Positions 41,821 to 52,105 of a stretch of 56,334 nucleotides of DNA are shown here, piece by piece (within the stretch, counting starts at the first letter, position 1; each line of letters opens with the position of its first letter). The notes beneath the pieces were generated by a model. It saw nothing but the letters and a program-made list of their open reading frames with translations, made no database searches and was not told the origin of the DNA. The DNA lies in contig NZ_MDEJ01000009.1 in assembly GCF_002940065.1 (NCBI RefSeq), forward strand, positions 1-56,334, read 5' to 3'. This DNA comes from Xanthomonas populi. Lineage in GTDB: Bacteria > Pseudomonadota > Gammaproteobacteria > Xanthomonadales > Xanthomonadaceae. The translations under genes and the position numbers were made by a program.

Positions 41821-42792
41821 TCATTCCCAGCAGCCATCGTCCCGTCCCTGGAGCGTGGCGCTAGGCGGGCAATCGCGCGGGGCGATGCGCCCGGCTTCGT
41901 GTTGGATCAGCCGTTTGGCCGCCGCCGTGTCGCGCTTGAGCTCGACGGCCTCGTACAGGAGACGCCCGGTGGCGGTGCGTGACTCGTAGAGCAACGTCTG
42001 GCTGTCGATGCGAAGCACTTGATACAGCTGGGTGTCTTCGCCGACCGGACGCATGGTGGTCTTGCGCGCCATGTCCGAGAGCCGGTACCGCTTGGGCGCG
42101 GCCACCAAGACCACAACGACCGGCATTGCCTGCCCGCCCTGGTCGCCGCGCCGGCCATAGGTGTGGTCGTGGCCAGCACCAGATCGACCTTGTGGCGGCG
42201 AATCACCGGCGGTACCTGCGCGACCAGCTTTTCGTTCTCGCGATCGGCGCGCGGGGAAAAGAACGGCTGATGGATCAGCACGATCGACCACCGATGCGGG
42301 TTATCGGCGAGCACCTTGTCCAGCCATTGCGCCTGCGCCGGGCCGGTGCCCGACTCCAGCGCGGAAGTGCCGTCGAGCACGGCGATGCGCACGCCTTGAT
42401 AGTCGCAACAGTCACTGGTGCGCGCAGTCGCCGACGGCCCGTTGCGCGGCAAGGCGAAGGTCACCGGCCAATGGCTGCCGAGCGCGCGCGTGGCCTGCGG
42501 GGTGTCCTCGCCTTCTTGGTGAGACGCGTGATTGCCCGGTGCCGGCGCTACTGGGGTGCCTTCCAGCAACCAGCGCCCGGCTTCGAACCACTCGGCCCAT
42601 TCGTTGTCGTCCTGGCCGTCCTTGCCGCTGACCAGATCGCCGGCGAACAACGCCAGCCGCGCGTCCGGTGCGCTGCGCCAGGCCTGGCGAATCGGTGTTT
42701 GGTTCGGCGGCCCGCTCGGCGGCGAGCAACTGACCACTCGCCATCGCGACCAGCAACAGCGCTGCAGACAGCGACGCACGCGTAGCGATCAT
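41821..42792 (-). pseudogene. metallophosphatase, third gene of the phytate locus, inactivated
   Basis: The signal peptide (MIATRASLSAALLLVAMASG) starts at 42792, overlapping the phytase stop. Within 60 codons the frame must change to reach FAGDLVSGKDGQDDN and PAPGNHASH, and a second change near 42165 is needed to reach GHDHTYGRRGDQ and the C-terminus ending at 41821. At the second site four bases (GGCC) appear lost, turning LAGHDH into LATTT. The expected N-terminal metal motif D-x-H is also missing. A calcineurin-like phosphoesterase is therefore broken at three places. Confidence 0.8.
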
Positions 42793-43910
42793 GGCGCGCA
42801 GTCCTTCAAACGCAGCGTGCGCGCGATATCGCGCCAATCGAATGCCGCCACCGCCTGGTCGTCGTGTAAGGCGTAAAACACCCCGCCCGGGAAGCGTGCA
42901 TCGCCGCGCTGATCCAGCCACACGCCGTCGGTATTGGCCGTTACCCGGCCGGCAAACGCGCCCACATGCGCCAGGCTCTGGCGATCAAACACCTGGAACA
43001 CGCTGCGGTCCTTGAACTGATCTGTGGCGATCCAGTAACCGCTACCGTCGGTGCACGCCAGCAAGGTCATGCCTTCAGCCTGTGCCTTGAACAGGCCGGT
43101 GCCGACGTTGCGGCCGCGATACCGCCCGTCCATGCCGTATTCGCGTAGCTGCGTACCCACGGCCACGTCTTCTTCGGCAATCATCAAACGCGCATTGGCT
43201 TCATCGCCGAACACCGATTCGGCAATCCGCACCGCACCCGCCTCGGTGGTGTCGCCAAAGCTCTGGGTCAGGCGCGATTGCCAGCCCTGCCCTGCGTTGT
43301 TCAATTGATAGCGACGAAAGCGTTGGCCGAGTTCGGCCAATGGCGGCGGCAGCTCCTTGTTGTCCGGGGACATGTAGTTGTCGCTAACCACCACCTCGTA
43401 GCCACCGGCGTGCTTGCGTACCCAAAGGCCGTAGGGCTCGCGTAGTTCGTCCTGACCAAACGTGGTCAACGGTTTGAAATCGGGCAGCGAAAACACCTGC
43501 ACACGGTGGTTGTCGCGTTCGACCACAAACACCAGGTCGTCGACCACCGAGATGCCGTTCGGGCGATCCAGTTTGCCCAAGGCCTTGCCCTTGCCGCCAA
43601 CCACCCGCAGACGCTTGCCGCTGTCGCCATCGAACACCACCAGCGCATGCGTGGCCTTGGCGGTGGCGATCACCCAACGGCTGCCATCGGGCGCGATCCA
43701 GCTGGCTGGCGAATCCAGATTGTCTGAAGGCGTGGAAGTGGTGATGAAGGCTTCCGGCACCACGTCGTGCGCCACCTTGGCTTTGCTGAGCAAGGGATCT
43801 TTCAGCAGTGCTTCGTCGGCTTCGCGGTCGACCGGTGCGCTGGCGCAAGCGGTCAGCGCCATCGCGGTGGCGAGCAGCGTTGCGTGCAGCAGCGTGCGCG
43901 TTGCGATCAC
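42789..43910 (-). CDS. phyA: beta-propeller phytase (3-phytase), lipoprotein
   Basis: 373 residues with GTG start and lipobox-like ALTAC in the signal. Conserved propeller phrases: WIAPDGSRWVIATAK, KLDRPNGISVVDDLVFVVER, DNYMSPDN, IAEEDVAVGTQLREYGMDG and ANTDGVWLDQRG. It uses calcium to release phosphate from phytate in the periplasm or outside the cell. PhyA is a reported virulence and phytate-growth factor in Xanthomonas oryzae. The stop of the receptor gene overlaps its start and its own stop overlaps the phosphatase start, so the three were one coupled operon. Confidence 0.9.
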   Translation of the reverse strand: MIATRTLLHATLLATAMALTACASAPVDREADEALLKDPLLSKAKVAHDVVPEAFITTSTPSDNLDSPASWIAPDGSRWVIATAKATHALVVFDGDSGKRLRVVGGKGKALGKLDRPNGISVVDDLVFVVERDNHRVQVFSLPDFKPLTTFGQDELREPYGLWVRKHAGGYEVVVSDNYMSPDNKELPPPLAELGQRFRRYQLNNAGQGWQSRLTQSFGDTTEAGAVRIAESVFGDEANARLMIAEEDVAVGTQLREYGMDGRYRGRNVGTGLFKAQAEGMTLLACTDGSGYWIATDQFKDRSVFQVFDRQSLAHVGAFAGRVTANTDGVWLDQRGDARFPGGVFYALHDDQAVAAFDWRDIARTLRLKDCAP

Positions 43911-46464
43911 AGTGCCACCTTCAGGCCGAGTGCGTAGGTGCGGCCGTATTCTTCGTTCTGAAGCGTGCGTGTGGGCACACCCTGGTACAACTCCAGCGGC
44001 TCGTCCAGCAGGTTCTGCGCTTCCAGATACAGGCTGACGTGGCTGTTGAATTGATAGTTCATGCTGACATCCAGCTGCGTATTCGGGGCGACATAGATAT
44101 CGTACGCGCGGCTGGCGCCGATGGTGTCCAGATACTCGCTGCGATACACCGCCGCAACGCGCGCACTGAAACCATATTTTTCATAGCCCAGGTGGCCGCT
44201 GTAGATGCGCTTGGACGAGCGCGGCAAGGTGAAGTCGTCACCGGCACGATCGCTCAGACCGGGATTGAAATCGCTGTCCAGCACGGTGGCGCTTGCACCG
44301 ACCAACAGGCCATTCCAGCCTTCGGGCAGGAAGTCCAGGGCCTGCTGCCAATTGAATTCGGCACCGCGCACCTTTGCGGTGTCGCCGTTGATCGAGCGGG
44401 TGACCTGCAGGTTCGGGAACTCTGCATCGTTGGTGCTGATGGTCTGCACGATGTAATCGTCGATGGATTTATTGAACACGCCCAACGAAATCAGACCAGT
44501 GCTGCCGATGTATTTTTCGAACGACAGATCCAGATTCTTGGAACGGTAAGGATTGAGATCAGGGTTGCCGATGCTCACCTCGTTGTCGCCGCGGTTGATG
44601 CTAACGCGCGGGGAGACATCGCCAAACGATGGCCGCGACAAGGTCTTATTGGCCGCAAACCGCAGCACCCAGTCGTTGCTGGTGTCGTAGCGCAGATGCA
44701 GGCCCGGCAACACATTGGTGTAGCTGCTGGAGGCTTGGCGTGGCGTTACCGTGGCGGTGCGGCCGTTCGCCGCCACATCCACCTGATTGCCGGTGGCGTC
44801 GAACTGGGTGTTCTCCACACGCACGCCGGCCATCATGCGCAGCGCGCCGATGTCCCAGGTGCCCATCGCGTAGGTGGCGAACACATCTTCGGTGGCGGTG
44901 TAGTCGTCCTGCAGCGAGGTCTGCAGATTGCCGCCCACATCCTGCGGACGTGCGCTGTACAGAGTGCCGGAGGTGTTCCAGTAACGGCGCATGCCGTCCG
45001 AGCCGATGCTTTCGCCCAAGGTACCGCCACGGTGTTCCGGTGCGGCGGTGGTCCAGTGCTCAGATCGATCGCCGGGCCGCGACGCAGCTCGCTTTCGTCC
45101 ACATTGACATCGCGCTCGCGCCAGCGGCCGAGCACGCCCATCTTCAGGCTGGAATGCTCGCCATCGAAGCGCACGTTGACCTGCGCGCTGCGCTCGCTGT
45201 CGTCCACCTGCTTGGGCGCAAGCACGAAACGGTCGAACACGAAATTGTCGTTGCTCTGCCAGCCGTTGTCGGAGAACCCCAAGCGCGGAATACCGCTGTT
45301 CTGATCGACCGTGGCCGACAGATCGTCGCCGCCATCGTTGAAGCGCGCTTCCATCTCATCGTTCACGCGCTCGGTGGTCTTGGTGTAGCCCACCTTGTAA
45401 TCCACAGTGGCCGCGCTCAGGCGATTTTCACCGCCCACGCTCAAGGCCATGGTGTCCTCCTTCTTGGTGCGATAGCGCACACGCTTGGAGATCGAATCGG
45501 CCGGCAGATCGGCCACGTTGTAGCTGCCATCGCCATTGGCGCTGACCACACCATCGGCCAGACCGAAAATCGTGCGCTGACGCGTTTCGGCATCGTCGAA
45601 ACGGCTGTACAGCGTGCGCAGGTAATAGCGGTTGTCCGCATCCGGTCGCCAGTCCAGATTGAGATTGGCGCCCATGCGGGTGCGTTCGATGAAGTATTTG
45701 CGGCGTTGCACTTGGCCGGCAAACAAATCGTCCGCTGCACCGCCCTCAAAGCTGTCGTAGGCCACTTCGGTATTGTCGGATTCGAATTGGCGATCCTGGT
45801 AGTTCACGCCCACTGCCACACCGACCGTGCCGTCGAAGATATCGCTGTAGTTGAACGCGCCCTTGGGGCTGGTCTTGCCCGACAGCGACGGGTGGCTGCC
45901 TTCGACAGAGCCGCGCAGCGTGCGGCCGTCGCGATCGAATGCGGAGGTGGACTCGACCTGGATCGCGCCGCCGATGGAATCGACCGGCATGTCCGGAGTC
46001 GGCGACTTGACCACCTTCAGCCGCTCGGTCGAGTCGGAGGGAATCAGGTCCAGCGGCGCCGAGCGGGTGCCGTCTTCGGGCGTGCCCATGGTCATCCCGT
46101 CGATGGTGACGCTGTTGAGCGCCGAATCCAGACCGCGGATGACCACGAAGCGGCCTTCGCCCTGATCGCGGGTCACGCTGACGCCGGGCAGGCGCTGTAA
46201 GAATTCTGCAACATTTTTGTCGGGATACCGACCCATCGCATCGGAGGCGACCGCATCTTGGATCGCATCGGAGCTGCGTTTGAGATCGACCGCGCGCACC
46301 TGCGATTCCACCTGCGGGCGCACTTCCAGCCGCTCCAGATCGATGGCCGCAGCGCTTGCTGCGCCGGCTGCGGCAGCACCCTCAGCCGCCAGCGCAAGCG
46401 AGCTCCACGTGGTCGCAGCCAACGTCAGCGTGATCGCCAGGCACAGCGGCGTCTTGTTCAACAC
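43907..46464 (-). pseudogene. TonB-dependent outer-membrane receptor, frameshifted
   Basis: The N-terminal part from GTG 46464 has a signal peptide (LAITLTLAATTWSSLALA) and plug domain (NVAEFLQRLPGVSVTRDQGE, RFVVIRGLDSALNSVTIDG). The C-terminal barrel continues in another frame from about 45055 to the stop at 43907 (EEYGRTYALGLKVAL). One base appears to be missing in GAGCACTGG (about 45056), where GAGCACCTGG would restore the frame and give a receptor of about 850 residues. It is the first gene of the phytate operon and probably imports phytate breakdown products or metal-phytate. The frameshift would also weaken coupled phytase translation. Confidence 0.85.
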
Positions 46465-46615
46465 GGGTGCTTCCCCAATTGGTTAAGAATGGGGTGGCAC
46501 GCTATGTCCACGACGTTTCACTGACATGACATGTGCAAACGCAATCACGCGCGATGTGTGGCGACGCTGCCGCTGGCTGCGGCACACTTCACGTCTGTCC
46601 ACCTTGTCACTGCCC

Positions 46616-47249
46616 ATGAAAATCGTCGAAGTCCGTCACCCCCTCGTGCAGCACAAGATCGGTCTGCTGCGCGATGCCGCCTTGAGCACCAAGGGCTTCC
46701 GCGAATTGGTCACCGAGCTGGGGACGCTGCTGGCCTACGAGGCCACCGCCAATCTGGACACCGAATCGCACACCGAACCGGGCTGGGCCGGGCCGGTGAC
46801 CGTCCAGCGGATTGCGGGCGCAAAAATCACCCTGGTGCCGATCCTGCGCGCAGGTCTGGGCATGTTGCCCGGCGTGCTAGCGCTGATCCCGACCGCGCGC
46901 GTGAGCGTGGTTGGGCCTGCAGCGCGACGAACAAACCCTGCAACCGGTGCCCTACTTCGAACGCCTCACCGGTCGCCTGGAAGAGCGCGACGCGCTGATC
47001 CTGGACCCGATGCTGGCCACCGGCGGCACGCTGATCGCCACCATCGACATGCTCAAGCGCGCGGGCGCGCGGCGGATCAAGGGCATCTTCCTGGTCGCCG
47101 CACCGGAGGGCCTCAAGGCCCTGGAATCGGTGCATCCGGATGTGGAGGTGTACACGGCGGCAATCGACGATCATCTCAACGAGAAGGGCTACATCCTGCC
47201 GGGCCTGGGCGATGCCGGCGATCGGATTTTTGGTACGCGGGTGGAGTGA
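46616..47249 (+). pseudogene. upp: uracil phosphoribosyltransferase, frameshifted
   Basis: The N-terminal half ([20 protein letters not shown] to PTARVSVVG) and C-terminal half ([52 protein letters not shown]) are in different frames. One extra G in GTGGTTGGGCCTG (about 46909-46914) explains the shift; without it the protein would be 210 residues, normal for Upp. The enzyme makes UMP from uracil and PRPP. A single homopolymer base is a common sequencing error, so the gene may be intact in the cell. Confidence 0.9.
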
Positions 47250-47390
47250 ATGATTGCGGGTGCGTGCGGACAGATCCGCTCTGATTGATGCGCTGCACGT
47301 TGGTGAACTGCATGTGGGCAAGAGAGTCATTACATGCAGTCATAGAGCTGCTGCTTGATCGTGCAGCCTGTTAGAAATCTCAGACATCCA

Positions 47391-49136
47391 TCACCGCGTC
47401 GACGCCTCGATCGCCGCACTCACATACACCAGCGGCGCATTCCAGTTGATCGCCACTTCGTTGCTGGCATAGCTGCAGGCGTTATCCAGATACGACAGCG
47501 CCGGTAGGTTTGAGGAGTACGCCACCTTGCAGTCCTTGGCATCCTGCTGGCCAGGTTGCGGGCCACCGGCCAGCCAGCCCGGCACCGGCGCGTCGATGCC
47601 ATCGGCTTCGGAGGGACGATGGTGGATATGCAGCGGGCTGCGCAGCCCTACCCCGGTAACGAACGACATCCACAACGGATTACGCCCCAGGATGTAATCC
47701 AACTGCGATTGCGCGGCATCCAAAAATGGCCGCTGCTGGGTCAACCGGTAGCCCTGCATCAGCATCATCGCGCGGTTGAGCACCACCGCGTTGCTACCCC
47801 ACACGAAGTCCTTGTCCGTCATCGCCAGACGCCATGGCGAGGCCTGCCACTCATCGGCAAGACGCTGCGCCAGACCGGTAACCTCGCTCGAGATGCGTGC
47901 GCGATCGGCATGCGGAGTGAGCTGGTCGCGATGTTCGGCCAGCGACATCCAGGCCAGTCCGCCGACATTGCTCCAGCCCGGCACGCTGGCCGGCACATTG
48001 CGCGCGATCATCGCATCATAGAAGCCATCCTCGCGCGTGCTCACATACAGCTCCGCCGCAGCCCAGGCGAATTCGTCGTCCACCTGCGCGTCGTCGTAGC
48101 CGCCGGTGCGCACGTCATCGGGCTGGCGATAGATCACATCCGGGTGCTGCTGCGCCCACGCCCAGGCGCTGCGCGCGGCTTTCAACATGCGTGCCGAGGC
48201 GCCGGGATACTGCTTGTCGAACGGCGCATACACGCGGCTGGCCGCCGCCATCACCGCAGCGAAATCCAGCGTGGCGGCAGTGGCTTTCATCACCACATAG
48301 CGTTGTTGCTTCGCTTGGTCGGGCATCACCAGTCCATCAAACTGCTTGTCGGTGAGCTTGTGGTACACCCCGCCATCGGCGGGGTCCTGCATGGCCAGCA
48401 TCCATTCCAGATTCCACCAGGTCTCCTGCAGGATGCCTGGCACGCCGGGCGCGTCGTTGGGGATGCTCAGGGCCTGCGCCTGGAACAACGCCGGATACTG
48501 CGCGTAGGCGGCCAGCAAGGTGTAGGTGCTGATGCCGGAATTGACGATGTACTTATTGTAGTCGCCAGCGTCGTACCAGCCCTTGGGCGCACTGATCACG
48601 CTGTCGGCCGGGCGCGTTGCCGATGCCGCCGAGGGATGGATGCGCACCTGCGTATCCGGATGCCCGGCCGCGCGCGCATAACGCCCGGCGAACCTGGCCG
48701 GCAACGCGGTGCTGGCGCGATTGAAATAGAACGCCTTCAGCGATGCATCGACCACTGGCTGGTAGGCGTCCGCCGCGATCGGGAATGGATCCGATACCGG
48801 CAACCGGTCGATCTTCAATCGATACGTGCCCGGCGTGCGCAGTGCGGAAAAGTCGGCCACGCGTGCCTGTTGCCCCGCCGGTGCCCAGGTGGCCGCCGGT
48901 GACAAGCTGCCCTCCAGCACGCGACGGCCGTTGGCATCCTCGATCGTGAAGCGGCCTGTAGCGGCCGCATCGGACGGCGGTAAGCCGACCACTGCCAGCT
49001 TGGCCGAAGCTGGCAGATAACCGAGTTGATTGACATGGATCGAGCCACCGGAACGATGGACGGCGGGCTCAGCGGCACGAGCGTTCAGGAAAAACAGCAG
49101 CGCGGCGGCAGCCAACATGGCGGCAGGATTTCTCAC
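47391..49136 (-). CDS. glycoside hydrolase family 9 cellulase (endoglucanase), secreted
   Basis: 581 residues if GTG 49136 is used; an upstream GTG at 49169 gives 592. Signal peptide (MLAAAALLFFLNARAAE), an Ig-like CelD_N domain (VNQLGYLPASAKLAVV, to about 115), then the (alpha/alpha)6 GH9 domain: GWYDAGDYNKYIVNSG with the catalytic Asp pair, DFVWGSNAVVLNRAMMLMQG, and near the end YASNEVAINWNAPLVYVSAA with the acid Glu. It cuts plant cell-wall beta-1,4-glucan. No carbohydrate-binding module is seen. It stands alone and is convergent with upp. Confidence 0.9.
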   Translation of the reverse strand: MRNPAAMLAAAALLFFLNARAAEPAVHRSGGSIHVNQLGYLPASAKLAVVGLPPSDAAATGRFTIEDANGRRVLEGSLSPAATWAPAGQQARVADFSALRTPGTYRLKIDRLPVSDPFPIAADAYQPVVDASLKAFYFNRASTALPARFAGRYARAAGHPDTQVRIHPSAASATRPADSVISAPKGWYDAGDYNKYIVNSGISTYTLLAAYAQYPALFQAQALSIPNDAPGVPGILQETWWNLEWMLAMQDPADGGVYHKLTDKQFDGLVMPDQAKQQRYVVMKATAATLDFAAVMAAASRVYAPFDKQYPGASARMLKAARSAWAWAQQHPDVIYRQPDDVRTGGYDDAQVDDEFAWAAAELYVSTREDGFYDAMIARNVPASVPGWSNVGGLAWMSLAEHRDQLTPHADRARISSEVTGLAQRLADEWQASPWRLAMTDKDFVWGSNAVVLNRAMMLMQGYRLTQQRPFLDAAQSQLDYILGRNPLWMSFVTGVGLRSPLHIHHRPSEADGIDAPVPGWLAGGPQPGQQDAKDCKVAYSSNLPALSYLDNACSYASNEVAINWNAPLVYVSAAIEASTR

Positions 49137-49478
49137 GCGCCAATGGTGGCCGCACCACAGCGCCACCACAAGCCCAGATCATCGCAATGCGCCTACTGGC
49201 GTACTGATGTAAACGCTGGAACCGTTCAAGGATTGCTGTCAACTGCTAGCGCCATCCCATTCTTCCGCCGATTGGACCTAGTCGGCTGCCCCGCTGTTCA
49301 AAAGCCAGGCGCACCCGAAAAAGAAGATTGGACTTCTCATCAAAACGCCCGTGCGTTTACATCGTTTACGCCAATCCACCATATCGGCTGCCGGCTAACG
49401 TGGCTTGGCGTCCTGGCGCTGTATCCGCCTCACTGCAACGGCAGGAGCACCGCCACTTCATGACCAAAAGGACATCCG
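49137..49478. other. intergenic region, nothing recognised
   Basis: About 340 bp upstream of the cellulase (minus) and of the 83-codon gene (plus). It should contain both promoters, but I cannot identify clear boxes, repeats or RNA. Confidence 0.3.
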
Positions 49479-49730
49479 ATGAATATTATCGACAGCAGCA
49501 AGAAACCCAGTGCGCCCGACACCCTGGACCCTGACCAGCACCAAGCTAAACAACGTGGAATGGCCCGCTGGAAGCCATTCCTCGCAGGCAATACAAACCC
49601 GGACGTCTACTTTCTGGAAGGCAAGCTCGTCGTGCGCCTAGTCGACGCCGCCGTGACTAGCAAGAAGGACGACTACGACAACACCTACATTGTCTATGAG
49701 CCAAAGATGGTCACTACTACGGGCTGTTGA
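49479..49730 (+). CDS. small hypothetical protein
   Basis: 83 residues, MNIIDSSKKPSAPDTLDPDQ then MARWKPFLAGNTNPDVYFLE and GKLVVRLVDAAVTSKKDDYD. Hydrophilic, without signal or membrane segment. AAAGGA about 9 bases before the ATG is a good ribosome site, and the amino-acid pattern is protein-like. No family recognised. It could be a small effector-like or stress protein, or a remnant of a longer gene. Codon use has less GC than the neighbours. Confidence 0.45.
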   Translation: MNIIDSSKKPSAPDTLDPDQHQAKQRGMARWKPFLAGNTNPDVYFLEGKLVVRLVDAAVTSKKDDYDNTYIVYEPKMVTTTGC

Positions 49731-49796
49731 ACGGATCCTAGATCAACTGCAAGAAGACACTAGGCAGGCACTCGCCTGTTAACTGTCTGCGGATCA

Positions 49797-51590
49797 TCAT
49801 GGGCCGGCCTTCGAGCCGATCTCCGTATCCAATTGCACTTGCGCCTTACCCACCGGATTACGCGGGTCGCTGCCACCGCTGAGCACATTGCTGCGCTTGT
49901 CCCATTCCACCGTCTGCAGGTTGCCCCACACGTGGCTAGAACCGCGGCCGCCGGCGGCGGTGTCGCCCGGCAGCTTGAGCGCGTGGCCCATCGCCTGCAG
50001 CGCCTTAGCAGTCTGCGGCGAGAACGCGTTGCTCTCGGCGTCGATCACGTCCGGCAGCCATTGGTGGTGATAACGCGGCAAGGCGCTCACCTGCTGCGCG
50101 TCCAGGCCGGCGTCGTAGCCCAGGATACCGAGCAGCACCATGGTGATGATGCGGCTGCCGCCCGGGGTGCCGATCACCGCGACCTTGTCGGCCGATTCCA
50201 TGAAGGTTGGCGTCATCGAGCTGAGCATGCGCTTGCCCGGCTTAGGTGCGTTGGCCGCGTAGCCCATCACGCCGAAGGCATTCGGCGTGCCCGGCTTGAG
50301 CGCGAAGTCGTCCATCTCGTCGTTGAGCAACACGCCGGTGCCCTTGGGGATCAGGCCCGAGCCGTACAGCAGATTGACGGTCTGGGTAGCGCCAACGCGA
50401 TTGCCTTCGCCATCAATGATGGAAAAGTGCGTGGTCTCGTCGTCTTCCAGCGGCGTCGGGTTGCCCGACAGCAGATCGCTGGGCGTGGCCTTCTCCGGAT
50501 TGATCGTGGCACGCAGGCCTTGCGCGTAATCCTTGCTGGTCAGCACACGCTGCGGCACAGCGACGAAATCCGGGTCGCCCAGGAAGAAGGTGCGGTCGCG
50601 GTAGGCGCGGCGCATCGCTTCCACCACCAGATGGGTGCGGTGCGCGTCATCGAGCGTGTCCAGCTCCCAGCCTTCCAGAATCTGCAACATGGCGGCCAGC
50701 GCGATACCGCCGGAAGATGGCGGCGGCGCGGTAGTGATTTTCCAGTTGCGGTAATCGAACTGGATCGGCGTGCGCTGCTTCACCCGATAGCCAGACAGCT
50801 CGGCAGCCGTCCACTGACCGCCAGCCTGCTTGACGCCGGCCAGCAGCTTCTTGGCGGTTTCGCCTTTGTAAAAGCCGTCAAAGCCCTTGTCGCCGAGCAG
50901 TTGCAAGGTATGCGCCAGCTCGGGCTGCTTGAAGATATCGCCCTCCGCAATCGGCGTGCCGCCGCGCAGATACACCTCACGCGTGCCTGGATAGCGCTCC
51001 ATCACTTCGTGCCGCGCCGCATAGCCCTTGGCCATGCGCGCGTAAACCGGAAAGCCTTCGGTGGCGATACGGATCGATGGCCCCAGCGACTGCTTCAGCG
51101 GCAGCCGGCCGTGCCTGGAGGCCAGCTCCACCAGCGCGGCGGGCAGGCCCGGAATACCGGCCGACCATGGGCCGTTGACCGATCGGTCCCGGTCCAGCTC
51201 GCCCTTCTTGTCGAGGAAGCGCGCCTGGCTTGCCGATTCGGGCGCGGTTTCGCGCGCGTCCAGCATCACGTCCTTGCCGGTCTTGGCATCGTGCAGCAGG
51301 AAGAAGCCGCCACCGCCCAGACCCGAGCTGATCGGTTCGACCACCGCCAGGGTGGACGACACCGCGATTGCCGCATCGAACGCGTTGCCGCCCTCGCGCA
51401 GGATCTGCAGACCGGCATTGGTGGCCAAGGCATGGCCACTGGCAATCGCTGCGCCGGGCGGATGCGCTGCCACCGGCGATGTGGCAGACGCCGCAGGTTT
51501 GGCGCCATCGGCAGACCACGCCGTCGGTGCCAGCACCAAGGCCAGCAACAACAGGCCGCGCGAATAAAAACGACGGGGAACAATGCTCAC
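49797..51590 (-). CDS. ggt: gamma-glutamyltransferase, periplasmic
   Basis: 597 residues with GTG start and signal peptide (GLLLLALVLAPTAWSADG). The family lines GGNAFDAAIAVSSTLAVVEP and GLGGGGFFLLHD are present. The autoprocessing and catalytic Thr is 386 in DDETTHFSIID, and PTPDGSR-like GGSRIITMV follows. It cleaves or transfers the gamma-glutamyl group of glutathione. The start overlaps the ferredoxin stop (GTGA), so the two are co-translated. A link between the two functions is not obvious. Confidence 0.95.
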   Translation of the reverse strand: MSIVPRRFYSRGLLLLALVLAPTAWSADGAKPAASATSPVAAHPPGAAIASGHALATNAGLQILREGGNAFDAAIAVSSTLAVVEPISSGLGGGGFFLLHDAKTGKDVMLDARETAPESASQARFLDKKGELDRDRSVNGPWSAGIPGLPAALVELASRHGRLPLKQSLGPSIRIATEGFPVYARMAKGYAARHEVMERYPGTREVYLRGGTPIAEGDIFKQPELAHTLQLLGDKGFDGFYKGETAKKLLAGVKQAGGQWTAAELSGYRVKQRTPIQFDYRNWKITTAPPPSSGGIALAAMLQILEGWELDTLDDAHRTHLVVEAMRRAYRDRTFFLGDPDFVAVPQRVLTSKDYAQGLRATINPEKATPSDLLSGNPTPLEDDETTHFSIIDGEGNRVGATQTVNLLYGSGLIPKGTGVLLNDEMDDFALKPGTPNAFGVMGYAANAPKPGKRMLSSMTPTFMESADKVAVIGTPGGSRIITMVLLGILGYDAGLDAQQVSALPRYHHQWLPDVIDAESNAFSPQTAKALQAMGHALKLPGDTAAGGRGSSHVWGNLQTVEWDKRSNVLSGGSDPRNPVGKAQVQLDTEIGSKAGP

Positions 51591-51871
51591 GGGGCGCGAG
51601 GCTCCTGTTCGTAGAGTTCGGGGTGGTCGCGCTGCAGCTGCATGAGCTTGGCCAGCAATTGGTCATGGGTTTCAGGGATGGCCGGATCCGGGTCGATGCA
51701 TTCGACCGGGCACACCACCACGCATTGGGCTTCGTCGAAATGGCCCACGCACTCGGTGCAGCGCGCCGGGTCGATCACGTAGATGGTTTCGCCCATCGAG
51801 ATGGCCTGATTCGGGCACGCGGGCTCGCAGACATCGCAGTTGACGCAGAGCGCGTTGATCTTTAGCGACAT
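51587..51871 (-). CDS. YfhL-type 2[4Fe-4S] ferredoxin
   Basis: 94 residues from ATG 51871 (MSLKINALCVNCDVCEPACP). Two cluster motifs are present, C-x2-C-x2-C-x3-CP and C-x2-C-x8-C-x3-CP, with the wider spacing in the second that marks the YfhL/Allochromatium group. A C-terminal helical extension follows. Electron carrier in the cytosol, partners unknown. First gene of a two-gene unit with ggt. Confidence 0.9.
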   Translation of the reverse strand: MSLKINALCVNCDVCEPACPNQAISMGETIYVIDPARCTECVGHFDEAQCVVVCPVECIDPDPAIPETHDQLLAKLMQLQRDHPELYEQEPRAP

Positions 51872-52105
51872 ATCAGCACCACCATGCGATGCCACGCAGC
51901 GCTATGCAACTGCAGGCGCTGCAACGCAACATACTGCTGCAGGCGGGCGCACATGGCGCGGATCGACAAACGAACAACGTCGTAGGCGCTGTCGGAGACC
52001 GGACGGACACGGCCGGCTACGGTGGAATGGGAATTCAGCAGCATGCTGCTGGATCTGCACACTGCGGCCGGATGCGCCCTCCCGCGCATCCGGCCTGGTA
52101 CGGCA

